Below are positions 58,101-64,000 of a DNA stretch of 64,000 bases, in pieces (within the stretch, counting starts at the first letter, position 1; each line of letters begins with the position of its first letter). The notes beneath the pieces are model-generated. The model saw nothing but the letters and a program-made list of their open reading frames with translations, did not search any database and had not been told where the DNA came from. The translations under genes and the position numbers were made by a program. The DNA is from Pseudomonadota bacterium (GTDB lineage: Bacteria > Pseudomonadota > Alphaproteobacteria > Rhizobiales > Xanthobacteraceae): the NCBI GenBank assembly GCA_023387735.1, contig JAEWHP010000006.1, positions 1 to 64,000 of the forward strand, read 5' to 3'.

Positions 58101-59083
58101 CAGTTCAGCCCCGCCGCTTGCGAAAATACCGCGCCGCGCTGCTTGAAGCAGCGTTTCGAGAACAGCACCGTCTGCCGCAGCAGGCCGGTGTCGGCCTCCA
58201 GATTGATCTCGTCGATCACGGCATACGCATCCCAGCGCGAACGCGCATGCACCATGCAGAAGATGTTGTAGGGCCAGGCCGGCAGATGCCGCGGTCGCCG
58301 GTAGCACAGCGTGACCTTGGGATGGCGGGCAAAGCTCTCGACGACGTCATCGAGACGATCGTCTGGCACATCCCACACCGCCATGGCGTTGGACTTGTAG
58401 CCGAGCTTCTCGTGCCGCACCACGCATCCGAAACGGGTGACGATGCCGGACGCCTTCATGTGCTCGAGCCGGTCGATGACTTCGGACTGCTTCAGATCGA
58501 GCTTGTCGGCGACCGCCCGATAGGGGCGCTCGATGAGCGGAAGGCCGTCCTCGATCGCGGCGAGGATCTTCCTGTCGCGCGGACTGGGACGGTAGTCGGC
58601 GGGACTTCCGATCTCGCGCCGCTGCGGCGGCGCCGCGCCAAGCGAAAAACCGAGGCCGAGGTGATAGGCCTGCAGCATCGGCAGGTCGAGAACATCCAGT
58701 CCGGTTTGCCGGCGGATGCGTTCGATGGTCGCGGCAATGGCCTCGGCTTCCGCGCCGGCAATCACCAACCAGAGATTGAGCGCATGTTCGCGCTCGTAAT
58801 TGTGTGTGGTCAGAGGCTCGCGGCTGACGATTTCGGCCACTTGTTCCAGCCGCTCCTTCGGCACCTGCATGGCGGCCAGCGTGCTGGCGCCGACGGTGTT
58901 CGGCCGCACCACGGCGCCGACGCGGGAGATCATGTCGTTCTCCCGCAGCCTGCGGAAGATGCCGATCGTCTCATCCTGATCGAGTGCTGCGAAGCGGCCG
59001 ACCACCTCGAACGGCTTTTCGACCAAGGGAAAGCCATGCTGCCAGCGATCGATGAGCGCGAGTTCGGTCTGGTTCGGTGTCAT
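58100..59083 (-). CDS. nirDL: NirDL fused siroheme decarboxylase subunit
   Basis: 327 residues with two AsnC/Lrp-like halves: residues 1-165 (NirD-like, GFPLVEKPFEVVGRFAALDQDE, HNYEREHALNLWLVIAG) and 166-327 (NirL-like, GLPLIERPYRAVADKLDLKQSE, YRRPRHLPAWPYNIFCMVHA). Fusion of D and L is known in several alphaproteobacteria. It is part of the siroheme decarboxylase with NirG and NirH. Overlaps nirF by 4 bases. Confidence 0.92.
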   Translation of the reverse strand: MTPNQTELALIDRWQHGFPLVEKPFEVVGRFAALDQDETIGIFRRLRENDMISRVGAVVRPNTVGASTLAAMQVPKERLEQVAEIVSREPLTTHNYEREHALNLWLVIAGAEAEAIAATIERIRRQTGLDVLDLPMLQAYHLGLGFSLGAAPPQRREIGSPADYRPSPRDRKILAAIEDGLPLIERPYRAVADKLDLKQSEVIDRLEHMKASGIVTRFGCVVRHEKLGYKSNAMAVWDVPDDRLDDVVESFARHPKVTLCYRRPRHLPAWPYNIFCMVHARSRWDAYAVIDEINLEADTGLLRQTVLFSKRCFKQRGAVFSQAAGLN

Positions 59084-60255
59084 TGTCCGATCCTCGTTGC
59101 GCGAGCGGTGAAAAAAATTCCCGACGGCTTCTGCGCCGGGATTTCCGCCTTCTTGCTGAAGGTTGCGGTGTCGTAGATGTCGACGCGGTCGGCGTCGCGC
59201 ACCGAGACCCAGACCTCGTTGCCGCGCGGCGTGAACTCCATGTGCAGCACCGCCGGGCCCGGCGCGAAGCGATGAACGAGCTTCAGCGTCTGCACATCGA
59301 CGACATCGATGGTGTCGTTCCTCGGATGGGCGAAGTTGACCCAGACCTGGCGGCCGTCCGGCCGCGCCACCGCAAAGACCGGCTGGCCATGGGTTGCCAC
59401 GCGGCCGCTCTCGGCGAAGCTTCGCGTGTCCACCGAGATCAATTCGTGGCGGCCGACCGCCGGCAACAGCAGCCTGCCACCGACCGCAGCCCAGCCTTCG
59501 AGATGCGGCATCTTGTAAACCGGCAGCGCTTCCTCGCCGCGGCCGTAGCGATCGAGAATGCGCTCGGCCTTCAGCGGCGCCTGCCAGGTATCGACATGCA
59601 CGACGCCATCCTCGCCGAACAGCCCGGCGAGATAGTGCCGGCCATCGGGCGTGACATTGCCGTCATAGGGCAGCTTGCCGACGCCGGTGAGTTTCTCGAC
59701 GGTGACCGCTTCCGGCGTGGACAGGTTGGCCACCCAGATCTCGCCGGCATCATAGAGCGCAAAGGCAAAGCGACGCCCCGGCAGATCGACCAGGCCGACC
59801 GTCTTGGAGGATCTGCCGTCGCTGCCGATGGCCGCGATGCTGGCCACGGGGGCGAGCGTATCGGCTGCGAAGACGCGCACGCCGCCGGGCTCGTAATTCG
59901 AAACAGCGATCAGCGTGCCGTCGTCGGAGATCGCGCCGCCAATCGCGTTGCCAGCCTGCACGATTCGCTTCGCGATCGACGAGGTGAGCAGATCGACCTT
60001 GGTGAGCCCGCCGTCCCGGCCGAAAACATAGGCGTAGCGCTGGTCGGGCGAGAACACCGCCGACGCATGCGAGAGGTCGCCGAGGCCCCGGACACGGCCG
60101 ATCGCCCGTCGCGCCATCGTGTCCACGATCAGCACCGAGCCCGCCGCGCGTTCAATCACGAGCCCGAGGCTGCCGGTGCCGCGCAATTCGCCGGCACCAG
60201 CCAACGTGGGTAAGGCGAACAGAAGCGCCAGCAGAATACGCGCCACAGGCTTCAT
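59080..60255 (-). CDS. nirF: NirF, heme d1-type propeller protein
   Basis: 391 residues from ATG 60255 with a short signal sequence (ILLALLFALPTLAGA) placing it in the periplasm, perhaps as a lipoprotein-like or soluble form. A d1-type eight-bladed propeller: GSVLIVDTMARRAIGRV, YVFGRDGGLTKVDLL and VFAVARPDGRQVWVNFAHPRN. It acts in a late heme d1 step before NirN. Start chosen at the signal peptide. Overlap of 4 bases with nirC. Confidence 0.93.
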   Translation of the reverse strand: MKPVARILLALLFALPTLAGAGELRGTGSLGLVIERAAGSVLIVDTMARRAIGRVRGLGDLSHASAVFSPDQRYAYVFGRDGGLTKVDLLTSSIAKRIVQAGNAIGGAISDDGTLIAVSNYEPGGVRVFAADTLAPVASIAAIGSDGRSSKTVGLVDLPGRRFAFALYDAGEIWVANLSTPEAVTVEKLTGVGKLPYDGNVTPDGRHYLAGLFGEDGVVHVDTWQAPLKAERILDRYGRGEEALPVYKMPHLEGWAAVGGRLLLPAVGRHELISVDTRSFAESGRVATHGQPVFAVARPDGRQVWVNFAHPRNDTIDVVDVQTLKLVHRFAPGPAVLHMEFTPRGNEVWVSVRDADRVDIYDTATFSKKAEIPAQKPSGIFFTARATRIGQ

Positions 60256-60596
60256 GGCATATTCCCCTGCTGCAGCCGCTCGGCGATCCAGCGCGCGTCG
60301 CCTTCGCTCAGCAGCGCGCGCCACGGTGGCATCGGCGTGCCCGGTACGCCGTCGAGGATGATGCTGACGAGTTGCTCGCGATCCCAGGCGCTGAGATTTT
60401 CCGATGTCAGCGGCTTGCCGAGGCCGCCGCGCAGGGTGAGACCGTGGCAGGAGCCGCAATCCTGACGCACGAGATTGGCGAGCTTGTTCGCGTCAGGTGG
60501 GATTTCGTTCGCCATGACCGGCGTTGCGGCTACCATCAGCACGGCGGCCAGGTCAGGCCACGATGGAAACCGCGTCGGCCGTGAAAGCATCGTCAT
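60252..60596 (-). CDS. nirC: NirC, small c-type cytochrome
   Basis: 114 residues from ATG 60596 with AGGAG 7 bases upstream. A signal peptide (VLMVAATPVMA) leads to one heme c motif (CGSCH), a distal Met region (GTPMPPW) and typical cytochrome c helices. It can feed electrons to NirS or to NirN. Its first 44 bases overlap the end of nirE in another frame. Confidence 0.9.
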   Translation of the reverse strand: MTMLSRPTRFPSWPDLAAVLMVAATPVMANEIPPDANKLANLVRQDCGSCHGLTLRGGLGKPLTSENLSAWDREQLVSIILDGVPGTPMPPWRALLSEGDARWIAERLQQGNMP

Positions 60597-61332
60597 GCCC
60601 GCTCCTTTCCAGGGCCAGCCCGGCAACCCGGCCGATGATGAACAGCACCGGGCCGGAGAACGCTGCCTCGCGCGCCGCTTCAGCCAGCGCAGCGAGGCGG
60701 GTGCATACTCGCCGCTCCTCTGGCGTCGTGCCTTGACACACCGCAAGAACCGGCGTGCTCTTCGGAAGCCCGTGAGCAACGAGTTCGCCGACGATTTCCT
60801 CGATGTTGGAAAGACCCATGTAGACCACGAGAGTCGTGTCGGGATCGGCAAGGCTTGCCCAGTCGAGATCGAGTGGTTCGTTGGCCTTGCGATGGCCGGT
60901 GACATAGCGCACACCACTCGCGAGCCCGCGATGGGTCAGCGGGATGCGTGCGGCTGCCGCACATCCCTGCGCCGCCGTAATCCCCGGAATCACCTCGTAG
61001 GGAATTCCCGCAGCCTCGAGCTCGGCCGCCTCCTCGCAGCCGCGGCCGAAGATGAAGGGATCGCCGCCCTTGAGCCGCACCACGGTGCGGCCGGCACGGC
61101 CGAGCCGGATCAGGATCTCGTTGATTTCCGCCTGCGGCACCGGATGGAAATTCGCCTGCTTGCCGACATTGATCAGGGCCGTGCCGTCGTCGATCGTTTC
61201 CAGAATGCGCTCGGATACCAGCCGGTCGTAGACGACGACGTCGGCCGCGGCGATCGCGCGGATCGCCTTCAGCGTGAGCAGTTCGGGATCGCCCGGACCG
61301 CTCCCGACCAGATAGACCTTTCCGACGCTCAT
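60553..61332 (-). CDS. nirE: NirE, uroporphyrinogen-III C-methyltransferase
   Basis: 259 residues from ATG 61332. SUMT fold: GKVYLVGSGPGDPELLTLKA, VVVYDRLVS, VRLKGGDPFIFGRGCEE (SAM loop), PYEVIPGITAAQGCAA and PLTHRGLASGVRYVTGH. It methylates uroporphyrinogen III twice to precorrin-2, the first step to siroheme and heme d1. Methyltransferase only; no CysG-type dehydrogenase part. The missing oxidation and iron steps may rest on the CbiX at the other end and on chromosomal enzymes. Confidence 0.95.
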   Translation of the reverse strand: MSVGKVYLVGSGPGDPELLTLKAIRAIAAADVVVYDRLVSERILETIDDGTALINVGKQANFHPVPQAEINEILIRLGRAGRTVVRLKGGDPFIFGRGCEEAAELEAAGIPYEVIPGITAAQGCAAAARIPLTHRGLASGVRYVTGHRKANEPLDLDWASLADPDTTLVVYMGLSNIEEIVGELVAHGLPKSTPVLAVCQGTTPEERRVCTRLAALAEAAREAAFSGPVLFIIGRVAGLALERSGHDDAFTADAVSIVA

Positions 61333-61405
61333 GCGCGCGCTCCGGCTGGCTTGCTTTTTCCATCGGGACGGCGCGGTTCGGCGCCACCCCGATGTTTTCA
61401 TGGCG

Positions 61406-63181
61406 TCAGTAGACGTCGTTACGCGTGTTGTAGACGTTGAACTTGCCGGTCGGGGTGACGAGGCGCTTGTCCTTGATCACCGTCTTCAACTGCAGCGTCT
61501 TGTCATCGACCACGACGATTGCCGATTCCTGGGCCTTGTTGTTCCAGACCGAGAACCAGACCTCCGTGCCGTCCTTGTTGTACTCGCCCTGCACCACGCG
61601 ACGCGCGCCTTCGGAGATGCCGGACCACTGACCGATCGGCAGCACCTTGAATTCGGGCTTCTCCTTGGCGAGGTCCTTGATCTTGAACACAGCGACTGAC
61701 GAAGAGATCTCGGCGTCGGTGTTCAGGGGCGTGTCGACATAGAGGTTTTCCGATTTCGGATGGGTCTTGATGAAGAGCGAGCCGCCGCCCTGGCCGTTGA
61801 CCTTCTGCACGACCTTCCAGGCATTCGGCTTGTTCTTCTCGGGATCCGTACCGATGAAGGAGACAGTCTCGTCGCCGAGATGGCTGGTAGCCCAGACCGG
61901 CCCGAACTTCGGATGGGTGAAGTTGGCGCCGCGGCCGGGATGCGGGGTCTGTCCGCCGGACTCGACCACGCTGACCAGCTTGTTGTCCTTGGTATCGACG
62001 ATCGCCACCTTGTGTCGTGCGTTCGCCGCAACCAGGAAATAGCGCCCGGTCTTGTCGAAGCCGCCGTCATGCAGGAAGCGCTCGGCCTCGATCGCCGTCA
62101 CCTTCAGGTTCTTGAGATCCTGGTAGTTGACCAGCAGGATCTGACCGGTCTCCTTGACGTTGACCACGAACTCCGGATTGTAGTGTGAGGCCACGATCGC
62201 GGCGACGCGCGGCTCCGGGTGGAATTCCTGGGTATCGTAGGTCATGCCACGGGTCGACACCACCTTGAATGGCTCGAGCGTCGCGCCATCCATCAGCACA
62301 AACTGCGGCGGCCAATATGCGCCGGCGATGGCGAACTTGTCCTCATAGCCCTTGAATTTCGACGTTTCGACGGAGCGGGCCTCGGTGCCGATCTTGAGCT
62401 CGGCGACCGTTTGCGGCGGATCCATCCAGAGATCGACCAGGTTGAGCTTGGAATCGCGACCAACGGTGTAGAGATAACGGCCCGATGCCGACATGCGCGA
62501 GATGTGCACGGCGTATCCGGTCTTGAGGATGTGCTCGATCTTCTTGGTGCCGCCGTCGATCAATGCGACCTCGCCGGCATCACGCAGCGTCACCGCGAAC
62601 AGGTTGTCGATGTCGATCTTGTTCATCTTTTTGGTCGGTCGTTGCGCGACCGGAACGATGACTTTCCAGCTCTCCTTCATCTCCTTCAGGCCGAACTCCG
62701 GCGGCTGCGCCGGCTCGTTCAATAGATAACGCGCCATCAACTCGACATCGGCCTGCTCCAGGTCGCCCGAGGTCCCCCAGTTCGGCATGCCGCCCGGCGA
62801 ACCGTAGGTGATGAAGTCGCGCAGATAATCGAAGCCGAGCTTCTTGGTGAGGTCGGGCGTCAGCGCCTTTCCTGTCGCGCCCTTGCGCAGCACGCCGTGG
62901 CAGCCAGCGCAGCGTTCGAAGTAGATGCGGTTGGCCTTGTCGAATTCGGCCTTGCTGAGCTGGGGCTCGCCCGGCTTGGCGCCCGGCTGCTCCGTTGCCT
63001 TCTCGCCGAGCACATCGAGGCTCGGCTGGTACTGACCGCCCGGCGAGGTCTTGTGCTGCTGAACATCGGCAGGCTTCGGCGTGGCGGGCTGCTGCGCCAA
63101 TCCGGCCGAGGAGCCGAGGCTGAGAATACCCGCGGCCGCGATCCCGCCGAGAGCCACGAGTTTAAAAGCGCGATGTCGCAT
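61406..63181 (-). CDS. nirS: Cytochrome cd1 nitrite reductase NirS
   Basis: 591 residues from ATG 63181, with GGAGG 6 bases upstream and a signal peptide (KLVALGGIAAAGILSLGSSA). N-terminal heme c domain: CAGCHGVLR; the C-terminal eight-bladed d1 domain contains NLFAVTLRDAGEVALIDGGT, GYAVHISRMSASGRYLYTVG and VVASHYNP-like AAIVASHYNPEFVV, whose His are the d1-site residues. It reduces nitrite to NO in the periplasm. The FNR/FixK-type box about 84 bases upstream marks oxygen or NO control. Complete. Confidence 0.97.
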   Translation of the reverse strand: MRHRAFKLVALGGIAAAGILSLGSSAGLAQQPATPKPADVQQHKTSPGGQYQPSLDVLGEKATEQPGAKPGEPQLSKAEFDKANRIYFERCAGCHGVLRKGATGKALTPDLTKKLGFDYLRDFITYGSPGGMPNWGTSGDLEQADVELMARYLLNEPAQPPEFGLKEMKESWKVIVPVAQRPTKKMNKIDIDNLFAVTLRDAGEVALIDGGTKKIEHILKTGYAVHISRMSASGRYLYTVGRDSKLNLVDLWMDPPQTVAELKIGTEARSVETSKFKGYEDKFAIAGAYWPPQFVLMDGATLEPFKVVSTRGMTYDTQEFHPEPRVAAIVASHYNPEFVVNVKETGQILLVNYQDLKNLKVTAIEAERFLHDGGFDKTGRYFLVAANARHKVAIVDTKDNKLVSVVESGGQTPHPGRGANFTHPKFGPVWATSHLGDETVSFIGTDPEKNKPNAWKVVQKVNGQGGGSLFIKTHPKSENLYVDTPLNTDAEISSSVAVFKIKDLAKEKPEFKVLPIGQWSGISEGARRVVQGEYNKDGTEVWFSVWNNKAQESAIVVVDDKTLQLKTVIKDKRLVTPTGKFNVYNTRNDVY

Positions 63182-63264
63182 CACATACCTCCAGCATGAG
63201 AATCCCATGCTTGCTTATGCCGATGCGAAGGTCTTCGTGCCTTGACTGCGGTTAAGCGGCGATA

Positions 63265-63278
63265 TTGACCTAGATCAA
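63265..63278. promoter_or_regulatory. FNR/FixK/NnrR-type box between nirS and nirI
   Basis: TTGACCTAGATCAA fits TTGA-N6-TCAA. It lies about 84 bases upstream of the nirS start and 35 bases upstream of the nirI start. Centre spacing favours activation of nirS, with a leader of about 50 bases. It could serve both genes. Confidence 0.75.
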
Positions 63279-63312
63279 CGCGGTGTTGTCGGGAATCTGC
63301 CTGATCGGCTCC

Positions 63313-64000
63313 ATGCGAAATATTGCCGCGATTGGATTGTCTGCACTACGCGGCGTGCTGTGCACGTTCGTTACCGTTTTCCTTTCCGCAAGTGCAGCCG
63401 ATTGCGCCGATCTGTCGGTCGCTTCGAGCTTCTTCCCTTCCGCCACAACGATCGAGCAACCACAAGGCACCCCGCCGGCTGCGGCCGTTCGCGGCACCGA
63501 TGGAAAGTTGCTCGGCTATGCGTTCTCGACACATGAAGTATCGGGGTCAGTTGGCTATGCCGGCCGCCCCCTCGACATCGTCGCCGCCGTCACCACGGAA
63601 GGAATCATCGCCGGCGCGCAGATCGTGGCGCATGAGGAGCCGATCCTCGTCATCGGCATTCCAAAGGATGCGCTCGCCGCTTACGTCAGGAATTTTGCAG
63701 GCTTCGATACGAGAGCAGGCGCTGCGCTGAAGCCGGCGGATGATCTCGCTCGCGTGCCGCATGCGGTGGCCGGCGCAACCATCACGTCGACCGTGATCCG
63801 CGATGCCATCCTGCGCTCGGCGCGCGCCGTGTTGCGCAGCCGTGGTTCGGCCGCCGATACTGCCGTGCGGCTCGATCGCGAGACCCTGCGGCGAAGCTCG
63901 TGGCACGCACTGCTTGGCGAAGGTGCCGTGCAGCGGAAGCTGGTCACGCGCGGCGAAGCGGCGAAAATGCTGGGGACGCAGGACAGCGAGCCCGACAAGC
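63313..64000 (+). CDS. nirI: NirI/NosR-type flavoprotein, 5' part, runs off the window
   Basis: 229 residues visible from ATG 63313, then open to the window end. Signal peptide (FVTVFLSASAADCA), then an FMN-binding domain: VGYAGRPLDIVAAVTTEGII and VAGATITSTVIRDAILRSAR, where GATxTS is the flavinylation motif with covalent FMN on Thr. Known NirI/NosR proteins continue with membrane helices and a polyferredoxin-like C-terminus, so expect about 700 residues. Divergent to nirS, as in Paracoccus-type nir loci. Supplies or gates electrons for nitrite respiration. Confidence 0.85.
   Translation, partial: MRNIAAIGLSALRGVLCTFVTVFLSASAADCADLSVASSFFPSATTIEQPQGTPPAAAVRGTDGKLLGYAFSTHEVSGSVGYAGRPLDIVAAVTTEGIIAGAQIVAHEEPILVIGIPKDALAAYVRNFAGFDTRAGAALKPADDLARVPHAVAGATITSTVIRDAILRSARAVLRSRGSAADTAVRLDRETLRRSSWHALLGEGAVQRKLVTRGEAAKMLGTQDSEPDK

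Overview
The window looks like chromosome from an alphaproteobacterium of the Bradyrhizobium/Nitrobacteraceae type. This rests on high GC, on many small rhizobial hypothetical families in the first 13 kb (DUF4760, DUF6894, DUF992, DUF3551-like and zinc-ribbon mini-proteins), on FixJ-type regulators, and on FNR/FixK-type boxes TTGA-N6-TCAA. The genus is inferred from family memory; no database search was run.

Bases 1 to about 13,300 are loosely packed and decaying. Small hypothetical genes, a cold-shock gene, a PilZ gene, a PepSY gene and a HlyD-type export adaptor lie among many small genes broken by single frameshifts, internal stops or lost starts (zinc ribbons, a SRAP/YedK fragment, an arylsulfatase tail). 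Two FNR/FixK boxes sit here. One explains the start of the HlyD gene; the other is an orphan promoter facing remnants. Several very small genes (30-54 codons) were found by reading frames next to terminators.

Bases 12,861-19,811 form a minus-strand sulfatase block: a formylglycine-generating enzyme, two arylsulfatases, a Gly/His-rich exported protein, a HAD-type phosphatase and a DUF992 protein. Bases 20,058-24,737 hold a lone receiver protein, a small secreted Cys protein, a broken HdeA-like gene, a sensor kinase with an ABC-binding-protein-like sensor domain, and a FixJ/LuxR-type regulator. An enolase-superfamily gene follows. At 26,318 there is a 3' fragment of a tRNA-Met with its terminator, the type of scar left where an island recombined. 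Beside it is a tandem set of three related proteins (two intact, one truncated) of unknown function. A MocR-type regulator with a candidate operator and a frameshifted DUF983 gene lead into the next block.

Bases 31,085-53,632 are a compact plus-strand catabolic and transport block of about 20 genes. It holds a branched-chain-type ABC importer (LivJ, H, M, G and a LivF fused to a Tm-1-like UPF0261 domain), the matching TIM-barrel PEP-hydrolase-family protein, an iron-alcohol-dehydrogenase/maleylacetate-reductase-like enzyme, and an AraC regulator. A flotillin with hendecad repeats and two CoxG-like SRPBCC proteins follow. Next come a molybdenum hydroxylase (FAD, 2Fe-2S, and a large subunit split over two genes) with CoxD/CoxE-type maturation proteins. 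Last are an amidohydrolase, a metallo-beta-lactamase-fold lactonase and an SMP-30/isochorismatase fusion whose expected catalytic Cys is Ser. The parts suggest uptake, hydroxylation and ring or amide opening of an unidentified (hetero)cyclic compound. I regard this as the least described part of the window.

Bases 53,653 to the end are a cytochrome cd1 nitrite reductase locus. On the minus strand it reads nirS-E-C-F-DL-G-H-J-N followed by a two-domain CbiX/SirB-type chelatase. A NirI/NosR-type flavoprotein gene diverges from nirS and runs off the right edge, and an FNR/FixK-type box lies between them.
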